The notes under the pieces are model-generated. The model was not told the origin of the DNA. It did not search any database and saw only the letters and a program-made list of their open reading frames with translations. The translations under genes and the position numbers were made by a program. A stretch of 64,000 bases of DNA from JAJRZL01 sp964557855 (lineage in GTDB: Bacteria; Zixibacteria; MSB-5A5; GN15; FEB-12). Shown one piece after another: positions 25,718-34,208 of the stretch (positions are counted from its first letter, which is position 1; each line of letters starts with the position of its first letter). The stretch spans positions 1 to 64,000 of the forward strand of contig CAZLBP010000010.1 in NCBI GenBank assembly GCA_964557855.1, written 5' to 3'.

Positions 25718-26356
25718 CTACAGCTTTTCTGAGACTATTTCAAGAAGCTTATAGGCTAGTTCAGACTTTTTCAGCAAGGGGAAAGCGATTTCCTCTTTGT
25801 CTCTCGTGAGAACAAGAACCTGATTGGTGTCCGAGGCAAACCCGGTGTTAGGTCCGGGCTGGTTGACGATGATTATATCGAGCTGCTTCTCTTTCAGCTT
25901 GAGCGCGGCATTCTGTTTGGCGTTGTCCGTCTCCAATGCAAACCCGACAATCAACTGATTCCGCTTCTGTTTGCCAATCTCCTTGAGGATGTCCACGGTC
26001 GGCCGAAGGTCCAGAGAAGATAACCGTGTGCTCTTCTTGAGCTTGCCCTTTGAGACTTCTTTCGGGCGGAAATCAGCCGGCGCCGCGGCCATTATCAGGC
26101 ATTCAGTTCTACCGAACTCATTCTTCACGGCATTGAACAGATCCTCTGTCGAAACGATATCGACTCTTCTCACACCCCTTGGTGTGGGAAGCGACGTCGG
26201 CCCTGAGATCAAAGTTACCTCGGCACCGAGCCTATGAGCCGCCTGTGCCAGAGCATAGCCCGTCTTACCGGATGAATGATTGGAGAGATACCGAACCGGA
26301 TCAATCGCCTCCTGAGTCGGCCCCGCCGTTACGAGGACTTTCTTACCCCGGAGGAC
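25718..26356 (-). CDS. coaB: CoaB half of a split coaBC (phosphopantothenate-cysteine ligase)
   Basis: In this frame, from the end of an A9 run at 26357, the sequence reads VLRGKKVLVTAGPTQEAIDP, then VRYLSNHSSGKTGYALAQAA, ending in a complete CoaB domain (AAPADFRPKEVSKGKLKK, IVGFALETDN, IIVNQPGPNTGFASDTN). There is no stop between the A-run and 25718. It has no good start of its own (a TTG at 26212 is the first), and CoaB normally follows CoaC in one polypeptide. The gene is therefore the -1 continuation of the CoaC half. It completes the second step of 4'-phosphopantothenoyl-cysteine synthesis in CoA production. Confidence 0.85.
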   Translation of the reverse strand, partial: VLRGKKVLVTAGPTQEAIDPVRYLSNHSSGKTGYALAQAAHRLGAEVTLISGPTSLPTPRGVRRVDIVSTEDLFNAVKNEFGRTECLIMAAAPADFRPKEVSKGKLKKSTRLSSLDLRPTVDILKEIGKQKRNQLIVGFALETDNAKQNAALKLKEKQLDIIIVNQPGPNTGFASDTNQVLVLTRDKEEIAFPLLKKSELAYKLLEIVSEKL

Positions 26357-26913
26357 TTTTTTTTTCCTTGGGAGAAGTATGTCCGTATCGCGTCGAATAT
26401 CGTCTCGGGCTCGGCCATCCTACCTACGCCCAAGTGGCCGCAAGCCGTGTCTCCCTCGCCCGGGTCAACCGAAAGGTACCCCAGGTCCTTAAGCGCGTTA
26501 AAGTTGCGCTGAGTGACGGGGTTGTTCCACATGGTCGGATTCATGGCCGGGACGATCATGATCGGTTTGTCCGACGCGCAGACGACTGTTGTCAGAAGAT
26601 CATCGCTTATACCAGAAGCGACTTTGCCGAGGAAGTTGGCCGTAGCCGGCGTAATCACGATAAGATCCGGCCAAACCGCCAGGTCAATATGACGCGTGGC
26701 GACGAAACTGTTATCGTCAAACAGCTTCGTGAGCACCGGCCTTTCGGAGACGGTTTCGAGTGTGAGCGGCGTTATGAACTTGGTGGCAGCCTCGGTCATT
26801 ACGACCTGAACTTCAGCCTGTTCTTTGTGAAGGAATCGCACAAGATAGGGAATCTTGTAGCAGGCAATCCCGCCTGTCATGCCGATGAGGATTTTCTGAT
26901 TCTTGAGAGACAT
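26329..26913 (-). CDS. coaC: CoaC half of coaBC, frame ends after an A9 run
   Basis: The phosphopantothenoylcysteine decarboxylase domain is complete: KILIGMTGGIACYKIPYLVR, TPATANFLGKVASGISDDLL, and the catalytic PAMNPTMWNNPVTQRN segment. After residue 182 the frame enters A9 (26365-26357) and ends twelve codons later. Moving to the -1 frame there joins it perfectly to CoaB. The run contains A AAA AAG in the zero frame, the same heptamer used by dnaX for -1 frameshifting. Either a one-base homopolymer error or real slippage explains it; most bacteria make the fused 400-aa CoaBC. Confidence 0.88.
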   Translation of the reverse strand: MSLKNQKILIGMTGGIACYKIPYLVRFLHKEQAEVQVVMTEAATKFITPLTLETVSERPVLTKLFDDNSFVATRHIDLAVWPDLIVITPATANFLGKVASGISDDLLTTVVCASDKPIMIVPAMNPTMWNNPVTQRNFNALKDLGYLSVDPGEGDTACGHLGVGRMAEPETIFDAIRTYFSQGKKKSSGVRKSS

Positions 26914-26918
26914 CTGCG

Positions 26919-27392
26919 CTAATTGAGACGCGAGGAATCCGGTTCGACCTCGTCATCCAGGCCAAAACTCTCCAGATCCTCGAAATCGGTCGTGACCATC
27001 GATGACACAATCAGCTTCATCTGGTCCAGGGTGACATTGCGAGCGCCTATCATGGCCGATCGTTCCAGAATGGCCTCGAATTGCTCATAGTCTATCAGTG
27101 ACAGACTCAAGAGTTTGATGAGAAAACCGTAAGCCTCCGGCGTTACCTGCACCCTTTCGGAATGAGATAGTATGCGCACCGATGATGTCGAACGCGGGAA
27201 ATTCGCATAAAACTGCTCCGGGGCATTCTCGAACCGGTGTAACAGCCAGGAATACGCCGACGAAATCTCGTCCTCTGAATACCCCTCGGCCTCCAGAAGC
27301 GATGAGAGTTCGTCAGAACTGGTCAAGTGGCCTCTACTACCCTGCATGTAATCAATGAGGAAAACTACAATCTCTAGTATTCTGTTTCTCAT
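26919..27392 (-). CDS. smg: Smg-like protein (DUF494)
   Basis: A 157-aa protein of the Smg/DUF494 family, recognised by the early ILEIVVFLIDYM and the LLEAEGYSEDEISSAYSWL region, and the closing DLEDLESF-like segment. The family is all-helical, cytosolic and of unknown function; in proteobacteria it lies next to dprA and topA-like genes, which is not the case here. It is the first gene of the minus-strand run smg-coaBC-udg-dnaB-mlaE-mlaF-radA and ends 5 nt before coaC. Confidence 0.8.
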   Translation of the reverse strand: MRNRILEIVVFLIDYMQGSRGHLTSSDELSSLLEAEGYSEDEISSAYSWLLHRFENAPEQFYANFPRSTSSVRILSHSERVQVTPEAYGFLIKLLSLSLIDYEQFEAILERSAMIGARNVTLDQMKLIVSSMVTTDFEDLESFGLDDEVEPDSSRLN

Positions 27393-27422
27393 ATTCCGTT
27401 CAACTTATACGTCCTAGCACGT

Positions 27423-27450
27423 AAAATAGCACATAATTCGAGGTATGCAA
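27423..27450 (-). promoter_or_regulatory. Candidate promoter of the smg-to-tgt run
   Basis: TTGCAT (27450-27445), a 16-nt spacer and TATTTT (27428-27423) on the minus strand give a moderately good promoter with a leader of about 25 nt before smg. It is the only intergenic space upstream of a tightly packed eight-gene run. Confidence 0.4.
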
Positions 27451-27581
27451 GGCAAAAACAGTCCCGGTGCCCCGATTGTCGGCCGAACCCTGAAATGTGA
27501 CTGATTTTGTATTGCGGTGACTGTCTCACTGACCTATTTTGGGGTATCGGAAGCGTCTCAGAATGCGCCTGCCGTGCGCGA

Positions 27582-27681
27582 TTGAGTTAAGTATCGCTTT
27601 CAATAAAAAATGGCCAACAGATTATGCCCCCGTAGCTCATCTGGATAGAGCATCTGCCTTCTAATTACTCGCCGAGCCTCT
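27582..27681 (+). mobile_element. Left attachment junction: 5' half of tRNA-Arg(UCU), copy 1
   Basis: Positions 27626-27664 are identical to the first 39 nt of the complete tRNA-Arg at 34869, ending at the anticodon loop (CTTCTAA). There the sequence switches to TTACTCGCCGAGCCTCT (27665-27681), which has nothing to do with a tRNA. A plausible native promoter (TTGAGT at 27582, 16-nt spacer, TAAAAA at 27604) lies just upstream and now reads into the broken copy. I interpret it as the left junction created when an element entered the tRNA gene at its anticodon loop. Confidence 0.7.
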
Positions 27682-27950
27682 GTCGGAATGGACACTTTTC
27701 GGTGTCGCGCTGATGTCGTCGGGCTCTGTAATATAAGCAATCTTATTCTTACGTATGGAGCCGCATGTTGCCATCCGGTGGAGAATCAATGGAGTCGTGG
27801 TTGTAACGGCCTTCTCTGTGGACAGGCTGCCGGTCTGAATCTCTGCTCCTGGCGCCGGCACTAAACTAGTGCTTGCCCACAGACTCTAGAGTTCAGAGCC
27901 AACCAGAATCTACCCTATATCCAACCATACCTGGTGTGCCCGAGTCGAAC
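27682..27950. other. Left end of integrated element, no gene recognised
   Basis: About 270 bp inside the left junction of the tRNA-Arg element. There is no reading frame that looks like a protein and no recognisable RNA. If the element carried an attachment-arm array, it would be expected here, but I see no clear repeats. Confidence 0.35.
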
Positions 27951-28607
27951 TTAGATCTGATACCCAGCGAGGTGTTTACTAAGGTCGGCGGGGCGAGCAT
28001 CCTCCGGACAAGAAACGGTATAAAAGTTCATCGCCGCTACGACCCGTATACCGTCCTGAGAGTTCAGGGCGCGTGCATAGTGTGGATGTAATCTGGCATC
28101 AAAGAAGATCAGATAGCCAGCTACTGGATACAGTATTGAACAGTCGTCGTCAATTTCGTCGACACTGTTGGATTCCGAGCGATTCGAGATCACCAACTCA
28201 CCTCCGATTTGCGAATGATGGCTCGTGGCGAAGAAAAGACCTTGAATCGGATTGCTGTCAACATGTGCCTCATACCTCATACGCTGCCCACGCTGAACGT
28301 TCAGTACGACGCCATATAGATCGTTCCTGGCGACTGATACGGACTCATGGCATATGCTCTGCGCCAGATGAAGGTACTCATTATGATATAGATCGTACAG
28401 CCAGGGTAACTCGTTTCGCACACAATAGCCGTCAACGGTAGCGACGTTTATCGTCAGATTGGAATCTCCTTCTCGCGATGAACTATGGCGTGGCAACAGT
28501 ATCCGATCATCTGCGGATTTCCTCGCCACAGCAATCATGTCCTCGCTCCATGATTTCGGCAAGAGGCTGGTAACGTCAAAGGTTGTCCACCTGAATCTCT
28601 CAATCAC
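27951..28607 (-). CDS. Putative 2-oxoglutarate/Fe(II)-dependent dioxygenase
   Basis: A 218-aa protein whose second half fits the double-stranded beta-helix oxygenase pattern: HVD at 115-117, a GGELVIS strand, a GYLIFFDARLHPHYARAL segment giving the distal histidine (174 or 176), and an arginine at 188 suited to bind the 2-oxoglutarate carboxylate. Prolyl-4-hydroxylase-like and ectoine/phytanoyl-type enzymes share this arrangement. The N-terminal half is not recognised. It overlaps the stop of the next gene upstream by 4 nt, forming a three-gene operon with an unknown protein and an ABC1-type kinase inside the tRNA-Arg element. The substrate may be a peptide or small molecule. Confidence 0.65.
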   Translation of the reverse strand: MIERFRWTTFDVTSLLPKSWSEDMIAVARKSADDRILLPRHSSSREGDSNLTINVATVDGYCVRNELPWLYDLYHNEYLHLAQSICHESVSVARNDLYGVVLNVQRGQRMRYEAHVDSNPIQGLFFATSHHSQIGGELVISNRSESNSVDEIDDDCSILYPVAGYLIFFDARLHPHYARALNSQDGIRVVAAMNFYTVSCPEDARPADLSKHLAGYQI

Positions 28608-29539
28608 GTTGCTTCCTCCAAATGTCTAAGGGCTTCTCTTCGGCTTACTACAAGCGGTCTACCGTCGGAACGCTCATCGATATGGTCCCAACTACGTCCG
28701 GCAGAGTTATCGCGTTGGTGGGTGTCAAACCTAGTCGTCAATGATAGACTTCTGACGCCTGCCGCTGGGGACATCGGATCGAAGAATGCCGACGGCAGAG
28801 CGTGATCAGAGTGAAATTTCGACTGGTACGTATGCCGGTCTGTCATCTCACATTGGTTCGACGCCAATATAGTCCGTTCCGCCCATTTGACCGCAACGTC
28901 CTTGTCAAGCAGACCGCTGGCAACGCCCAGACCGACCGAATTAATAGAAAAACCGAAGCCGCAGGGAAACCGCCGATCACTCCACCATCTTTTGTCCCCG
29001 TGGACACTGAAGAAATTGACGGGTGTTTCCCAACACAGAGCCAGGTTGGGGTTACTTGGATGTTGCAAAAACACGCGGTCTAGCATTAGTGCGTCACACT
29101 CAACTTGGCGATTCAAGATGATTGACAATATGCGCATGGCAAGTTTTCGGACGGCGTCATTGGGCACCGCCTGAGCAATCTTAGGTGAACTCACCGCCAG
29201 GACATAGCCCAGCTTGGTGCCTTCGAAAGCGCCACGCAACCAAACGCGGTGGGAGCCTTGGATCGCTCGCCGTATATGGTCGTCGCCACAAAGCAGGTCA
29301 TCTTCATCTATAATCTTGCATTCGAATAATCCACTTTTGGCCGCGTAGCGCGCAAACATGCAAGGCTGATGAGACCCGATCCATTGCATTAGAGCCCTGG
29401 TGCGGTTACGTCGGCCCGCGTTCGACCACATAATGCGCTGAGTTGAACCAATTTCGCTGGAGAAGCCGCAGGACTGTCGCCACGGATCGGAAGTAAGTTG
29501 GTGCAGCAGCCGTATTAGGTATCTGTCGTCGTGTGTCAT
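28604..29539 (-). CDS. Conserved-looking protein of unknown function in tRNA-Arg element
   Basis: Not recognised. The 311-aa product is taken from the ATG at 29539 (MTHDDRYLIRLL), whose ATGA overlaps the stop of the kinase gene. It has no signal peptide or membrane segment, a moderate number of cysteines without a metal-binding pattern, and a tryptophan-rich patch (HGDKRWWSDRRFPCGFGFSIN) that could line an active site. Being stitched between an ABC1-like kinase and a putative 2OG oxygenase by 4-nt overlaps on both sides, it is very likely part of the same pathway. Base composition is a little lower in G+C than the core genes. Confidence 0.55.
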   Translation of the reverse strand: MTHDDRYLIRLLHQLTSDPWRQSCGFSSEIGSTQRIMWSNAGRRNRTRALMQWIGSHQPCMFARYAAKSGLFECKIIDEDDLLCGDDHIRRAIQGSHRVWLRGAFEGTKLGYVLAVSSPKIAQAVPNDAVRKLAMRILSIILNRQVECDALMLDRVFLQHPSNPNLALCWETPVNFFSVHGDKRWWSDRRFPCGFGFSINSVGLGVASGLLDKDVAVKWAERTILASNQCEMTDRHTYQSKFHSDHALPSAFFDPMSPAAGVRSLSLTTRFDTHQRDNSAGRSWDHIDERSDGRPLVVSRREALRHLEEAT

Positions 29540-30939
29540 GTAATTCGATTTTCGTTGGTCCACGAATTGAGGTTTGAGTACCATTCGCCTGGCCACGGCC
29601 TGCGCGGGAACGATTGGGCCCGAACACCTGGCAAATAGTGACGCGCCTCAGCCTGGAAATTCAATGTTGGACAAACGCTTTTGGCCAAACTCTCGAAACT
29701 AAGTAGAGCCACGATCACCGAAACAAACAGGCTGGACCCGACTAGGCCGAACTCTCGCTGAATCCGAAACAACCCTGATACAAAGCGTGTGATTTCGTAG
29801 GTGGCAGCCGTCATGCCAGAGTGGTCATTTACTAGATCAGCGACAGCCGCGGTGAACCCGTGTCTGTCTAAGCAGGTGGGAACCGAGGACGCCTGTCGCA
29901 AGACTATTTCGGCGCACGATGAACCGTCGTTGGTGACAATCCCATAGAAGAAAGTCACGAAGTCTTCTCGCGTGGCTGTATCCAGCTCCGTAACGATGCC
30001 GAAGTCAAGAAAGACCAGACTCCCGGATGAGTACAATATGTTGCCCGGGTGCAAGTCGGCGTGAACCAGGCCATCCACGAAGATCATTTTGTAAAGACAT
30101 CGAACTCCCAACGTCATACACTGCCGGACTGATTCCGGGTCTTGATGTTTGACGCTTTCCAACCGAGTCAGACCGCGCACGTATTCCATCGTCAATACAC
30201 CGGGAGTACATGCCGCCTCAATCAAGCGCGGCACTTGCACAGAAGGGAAATCCGCCAGGTTCTCACCAACGGCACGCAGGTGTTCGGCTTCTAATCGAAA
30301 GTCGAGTTGCCGCCACAAGAGCTGTTGAATCTCGGAGAAACACTGTTGCATGGGTACCGATCGAAAGGGAGCCAAAAACGACAGCAGGCGCGCGCCCGTT
30401 CTCATTATCACCAGATCGCACTCCAACCGCCTAAGAACTTCCGGTCGACGTATCTTGACTGCTACTTCAGTTCCGTCTGCAAGGTAACCCTGATGAACTT
30501 GGGCGATACTACCGCCGGCGACCGCGGTTGGCATAATCCGGTCAAAAATCAAGTCCAATCTGTCGCCAAACTGTTTCTCCAACTCTCGTCGTATCGATAC
30601 CTTTGGCGCTGGACGAACCCGATCCTGAAGGCGAGAGAGTGGTTCCCGGATGCAACGGCTGAGCAGATCAGGCCTGGCGCTAATCAGCTGGGCCAACTTA
30701 ATGTAGGTCGGCCCAAGGGATTCCATGAACGAAGCGAGAGCGGTCCCAAACCGTTTCCCATCCACATCAGTAGAAAGTTGATCGCGAACATGCGAGGTCA
30801 ACAATGGGATGGTGTGCCATACTGTCAACCCGAAAACCTGGATCAGCCTGCGGACACACCTGGCCGCCAGTCCAAGCCGACACAACAAGTGAGTAAAGCC
30901 TGGATTGACGGCGGCCACTCTCAGTTCTGGACCCGGCAT
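29536..30939 (-). CDS. ABC1/AarF/UbiB-family atypical kinase
   Basis: A 467-aa ABC1-family protein. Present are the KxGQ-type motif in variant form (KLAQ, 81-84; the glycine is replaced by alanine), the AGGSIAQVHQ loop replacing a P-loop, the ATP-contacting lysine 162 in VAVKIRRPEV, the catalytic loop HADLHPGN (293-300) and DFG (312-314). A hydrophobic segment closes the protein. UbiB and COQ8 assist ubiquinone synthesis, but here there are no quinone genes; the partners are an unknown protein and a 2OG-oxygenase-like protein, so a different small molecule may be involved. The start at 30939 follows the VOC gene; longer starts would overlap it. Confidence 0.8.
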   Translation of the reverse strand: MPGPELRVAAVNPGFTHLLCRLGLAARCVRRLIQVFGLTVWHTIPLLTSHVRDQLSTDVDGKRFGTALASFMESLGPTYIKLAQLISARPDLLSRCIREPLSRLQDRVRPAPKVSIRRELEKQFGDRLDLIFDRIMPTAVAGGSIAQVHQGYLADGTEVAVKIRRPEVLRRLECDLVIMRTGARLLSFLAPFRSVPMQQCFSEIQQLLWRQLDFRLEAEHLRAVGENLADFPSVQVPRLIEAACTPGVLTMEYVRGLTRLESVKHQDPESVRQCMTLGVRCLYKMIFVDGLVHADLHPGNILYSSGSLVFLDFGIVTELDTATREDFVTFFYGIVTNDGSSCAEIVLRQASSVPTCLDRHGFTAAVADLVNDHSGMTAATYEITRFVSGLFRIQREFGLVGSSLFVSVIVALLSFESLAKSVCPTLNFQAEARHYLPGVRAQSFPRRPWPGEWYSNLNSWTNENRIT

Positions 30940-30976
30940 GTTCACTTGTCCAACAATCGGTCTACCGGCTGAAACA

Positions 30977-31300
30977 TCATCGACTCTTGGCTTCCGAGAT
31001 AAAGTAATTGAGGCCAAAAGGGTCTGCGAACATAACTCCCTCCTTGTTTTCTGACGTAACGCGGCATCCCGCCCCCTCCAGTCGAGTGCGCATCTCCGAC
31101 AAGGAATCGACTTCGAAGGCGAAGAAGACCTTGCCAGCGTCGTTGTCCTCAACGTAGAAAGTCACGTCACCCAGTCGCAGTTGCGATTCTTGCTTCCCGC
31201 GTTCGATCAATTCCATTCCCAGGAATTCGCTCAGGAACTCGACAGCGGCGGTGTAATTGCCCACCTGTACTGCAATATGTGGCAGGAATCGAACATTCAT
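30977..31300 (-). CDS. VOC-family (glyoxalase/bleomycin-resistance-like) protein
   Basis: A 107-aa single vicinal-oxygen-chelate unit (HIAVQVGNYTAAVEFLSEFLGMELIERG, then FEVDSLSEMRTRLEGAGCRV, then FADPFGLNYFISEAK). The start at 31300 has an excellent AAAGGAGG about 7 nt upstream. Members may be metal-dependent lyases, dioxygenases or resistance proteins that trap a drug; the usual glutamate ligand region is not obvious, so the reaction is open. It lies 31 nt after the unknown 402-aa gene within the element. Confidence 0.75.
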   Translation of the reverse strand: MNVRFLPHIAVQVGNYTAAVEFLSEFLGMELIERGKQESQLRLGDVTFYVEDNDAGKVFFAFEVDSLSEMRTRLEGAGCRVTSENKEGVMFADPFGLNYFISEAKSR

Positions 31301-31331
31301 GCCTATAACCTCCTTTAAAGGACTGGTCGCC

Positions 31332-32540
31332 CTACTCATTTTTCAGAGGATTCTGTGTATCTGGTCCACTTTTTCTCTCGGCATCGTCCTTAACATAGTA
31401 CGAAATGGGGTAGATGCCGGGACATCTGTCATAGTGTTCTCCCGGATTCTCTGCTTTACCGTCTCGATCCCTGTCGATTTCCCCATCCAGAGTAGTATAG
31501 GACGGGCGGGTGTTCAACCCTATGGCGCCGTCGGGATCCGGATGGATATGACCGTAGTAGGCACCTACAGTATAGGTGTTGATATATGGCCGCACGCGTT
31601 CATCGATTATGTCGCCAAGATGAAACAATCCTGCTATAAGATCCATCCGTCCTGCGGGATCGAAGGTCGCTCGGTCCGGCCGCGTGTAGCCCCATGCATG
31701 AATGATTCCGGTCACGTGCTGTATTGCCTGCGCGCTTCTGATTGCGACCTGTGAGTCGAGCTCCCAAAGAGCCGAACGGCCGACCATGATACCTGCGTCC
31801 GGGATTATCCCCTCGGATTCGTCGCCCACGCGACCGGACGGATAGAAGGGTATTTTCATGAGGGTGCGCATCGACGCGACCCCCGTTCGCTCATCGCGCA
31901 TCACAGTGCGGCCGCTGAATAGGGTACTCTCAATATGGAGCGAGCCATCAGAATGAAGCCCTTCCAGATGTTTTGTCAGGACAACGCGCTCCATCCGAGT
32001 GTCCGCACGGGTACAAGCCAGGAGTTGACCCGCGACACGCTTCTCCTGGATCGGGGCAAACAGATGATACAGCCACTTTCCCGGCTCGACCTCGACATAC
32101 TCGCGCAGTGCCACCCGCAACGGTATTGTTTGATCGAATAACTCCTCTCCGTCTGACCTGGTCTCGGGTTCTTTCAAGCGCTGCGGACCGTCGTAATAGG
32201 CCAGAGCGAGAGGAAGCATATCTTCGGGAACACCCCGCCACTCAAGGAACTGCTTAAAAGCCGAGTAGTCCAGCCGCACCAGTTCCTCAAAGACCGAAGT
32301 CCTGACTTCAGGATCTTCCTCACCCTGCCACAAATCGAGGATTACGCCGAAAGCTGCAGTATCATACCGGTATGAATACTCGAAGATAGCATGCTCACGC
32401 ACGGCGGCATCGGAGTGTGTCTGAGCATCTTCAAGAAGCTCGCTGTCCGTACGCAGGACTATTGGTTTTGCCACAGCTTTGAGGTGGGACGCAAAATGAT
32501 CTTCGGCCGCCTTGATGGGATCCATGTAGAACTTTGACAC
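31332..32540 (-). CDS. Unknown 402-aa protein in tRNA-Arg element
   Basis: Not recognised. It starts with GTG and has AAAGGAG 5 nt upstream. The first 130 residues are helical with an alternating pattern suggestive of HEAT-like repeats (SDAAVREHAIFEYSYRYD, DPEVRTSVFEELVRLD); the rest is mixed, with a late DGEIDRDRDGKAE that resembles a calcium-binding loop. There is no signal peptide. It heads the minus-strand cargo of the first element, followed by the VOC gene. Confidence 0.5.
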   Translation of the reverse strand: MSKFYMDPIKAAEDHFASHLKAVAKPIVLRTDSELLEDAQTHSDAAVREHAIFEYSYRYDTAAFGVILDLWQGEEDPEVRTSVFEELVRLDYSAFKQFLEWRGVPEDMLPLALAYYDGPQRLKEPETRSDGEELFDQTIPLRVALREYVEVEPGKWLYHLFAPIQEKRVAGQLLACTRADTRMERVVLTKHLEGLHSDGSLHIESTLFSGRTVMRDERTGVASMRTLMKIPFYPSGRVGDESEGIIPDAGIMVGRSALWELDSQVAIRSAQAIQHVTGIIHAWGYTRPDRATFDPAGRMDLIAGLFHLGDIIDERVRPYINTYTVGAYYGHIHPDPDGAIGLNTRPSYTTLDGEIDRDRDGKAENPGEHYDRCPGIYPISYYVKDDAERKSGPDTQNPLKNE

Positions 32541-33086
32541 AATTACTCCTTTCTATGGCATTATCTTCTTAAGTTGTCGATTGTGTTCCTCCGGGACAGA
32601 AGTGCTTGATGGAGTGCGCTTATCGGTTCGTGGGAGAATCTGGAAAGAGATATCCACAAACCGTCATTTGCTTGCCATATTGGTAGTGGCAAAACGCTAA
32701 CCCTCGGTTTTTTATCTGGTTTCCGGCCCCAATTGCCGGGCAAACACACCGAGCCCGATTTTTACAATGTGCCTCTTAAATATGGGCTCGATGTTCAAAC
32801 CTCATACGCGAATAGTCTCAAGTCTGTTGGTCTGATTTTCTGTTTTTTTGATTATTCACTGCCGGTGGTTGAACCAGGTCCGACGTAACTGTTTTCAAAA
32901 TCCTGCTGAGCCTTGAATTCTTGTTGTGAGTCAGAGTAGGTGCGCTTATCTTGAGCATGTCATGGAAATGAAGAGGACCGCAGCAGCCCTATAAGGCTAC
33001 GCACAGGAAGGCACTCTGGTACCTCTGATTTTTCACGGCTCATAGGAACCGTCAACATTGTAAGTTGTTGTGAGATAATAGCAAAC
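32541..33086. other. Right end of first tRNA-Arg element, no gene recognised
   Basis: Roughly 550 bp with no convincing reading frame. Its last 80 bp share CCTCTGATTTTTCACGGCTC (near 33023) and GTAAGTTGTTGTG (near 33060) with the sequence just before the complete tRNA at 34869, so this is the conserved right terminus of the element. T-rich tracts are frequent at 32815-32860. Confidence 0.5.
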
Positions 33087-33142
33087 GCCCCCGTAGCTCA
33101 TCTGGATAGAGCATCTGCCTTCTAATTACTCGCCGAGCCTCT
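33087..33142 (+). mobile_element. Middle attachment junction: 5' half of tRNA-Arg(UCU), copy 2
   Basis: Positions 33087-33125 repeat the 39-nt tRNA 5' half and continue into the same TTACTCGCCGAGCCTCT (33126-33142) seen at copy 1, 5461 bp upstream. Upstream flank resembles that of copy 3 instead. The junction is what is expected between two related elements inserted one behind the other at the same site. Confidence 0.7.
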
Positions 33143-33197
33143 AACACAGAAGCAGAAAGCCCTTCTCTGCTGATCTCCGCACTGTTTGGCTGGAGTA

Positions 33198-33836
33198 TCA
33201 GTCGTCCGGTCCGCGATGAGCGGTTGTTTCATCATCGATCCAGTCCTCTTCTTCCCATGACATGCCACTACGTCCGGGTACTTTCCTAGTTGCTCCGGCG
33301 CGGTAAAACGCACAGCTCTTGGGGCCATAGCAGAAAGTTTCGAATCTGTATTTCTTCTTCGAAGGATTCCATTGGTCGATGATGATCTCGACCGACATTT
33401 GACAACCCCAGATGCACGAGCGACACTTTGAATTATATGTCCTGAGATCGAGCCGACGGTGGCCGCGCCCGCGGTACCTCTCCAAATCGGGCGGTACGCC
33501 GAGAAACGGCGGAGCGTCTGATTCTGGGAAGTTGCTGTCACTCCCGATTTTGATCTTACTGGCTTTGTAATAGGTGGCAGTTTCGAGACGAGCGTCTGAG
33601 ACAGGCACTGCTTTTCCCTGCACGATCATTCCCACACAGAAGTTGTGCTTCTCATGCGTGCCCTTGCCCACAGCCACTTTGTACCGGCCTTCCTGATTGT
33701 CCGCTACACCCTTCAACGTAAGTACATATCCAAGGTAGTTATGGTATCGCTGATCGAACGACCTGATCAATCGGATGCGCGGCTGGACCGACACAATCTG
33801 ACCTGACCAAGTAACTTTGTCAATGCTATGGGCCAT
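33198..33836 (-). CDS. Cys-rich protein of unknown function, possible OB-fold plus metal site
   Basis: A 212-aa product. The N-terminal 110 residues look like an OB-type beta-barrel (KVTWSGQIVSVQPRIRLIRS, YLGYVLTLKGV, a GMIVQGKAVPV strand). The second half contains CRSCIWGC and later FETFCYGPKSC, five cysteines that could bind zinc or an iron-sulfur cluster, and a strongly charged end (SWEEEDWIDDETTAHRGPDD). I have an impression of a widespread conserved family but cannot name it. It is cargo of the second tRNA-Arg element, together with a toxin-antitoxin pair on the same strand. Confidence 0.55.
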   Translation of the reverse strand: MAHSIDKVTWSGQIVSVQPRIRLIRSFDQRYHNYLGYVLTLKGVADNQEGRYKVAVGKGTHEKHNFCVGMIVQGKAVPVSDARLETATYYKASKIKIGSDSNFPESDAPPFLGVPPDLERYRGRGHRRLDLRTYNSKCRSCIWGCQMSVEIIIDQWNPSKKKYRFETFCYGPKSCAFYRAGATRKVPGRSGMSWEEEDWIDDETTAHRGPDD

Positions 33837-33868
33837 TCGGAAATAAGGCGTCAGAGCGACATGAGCCG

Positions 33869-34204
33869 CTACCTAGTCGCTGAAGCTGCTCGTCTCTTTT
33901 CGTGGGTCGGCACGAACTTCACTTCAATCCGCTGATTGAGCGCGGTCGCGATACGCTGAAGCATGTCGAGAGAATGGCCCGGATAATCTGCATTTTCAAG
34001 CCTTGAGATTACCGATGGCGTGGTTTTCACTTTCGCGGCCAGCTCTTTCTGCGTCAGTTTGTGCTTCTGACGGAGCCGGTAAATGTCACGGGCAATCTTG
34101 GCGTTGATTCGCTCCTGATCCAGGGCTGCCTGTCGTTTGGCGTCCCCTTTATAATAGCGGTCATGTAGCATCTTAACCGCGTCACTGGTTTTCTTCTCTT
34201 TCAT
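33869..34204 (-). CDS. higA: HigA-type antitoxin, XRE helix-turn-helix
   Basis: The 111-aa product, from ATG 34204 with AAGGA 7 nt upstream, contains a helix-turn-helix of the Cro/C1 type (RQKHKLTQKELAAKVKTTPS, then VISRLENADY) and a C-terminal HEKRRAASATR tail. The toxin gene ends only 4 nt before it. Toxin-first order is characteristic of HigBA. The antitoxin should neutralise the toxin and repress the operon promoter upstream of 34577. Confidence 0.88.
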   Translation of the reverse strand: MKEKKTSDAVKMLHDRYYKGDAKRQAALDQERINAKIARDIYRLRQKHKLTQKELAAKVKTTPSVISRLENADYPGHSLDMLQRIATALNQRIEVKFVPTHEKRRAASATR

Positions 34205-34208
34205 ATAT

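Noticed and set aside
27661..27861. Small minus-strand reading frame at the element's left end
   Set aside because: No ribosome-binding site or protein-like composition, and it runs across the tRNA junction.
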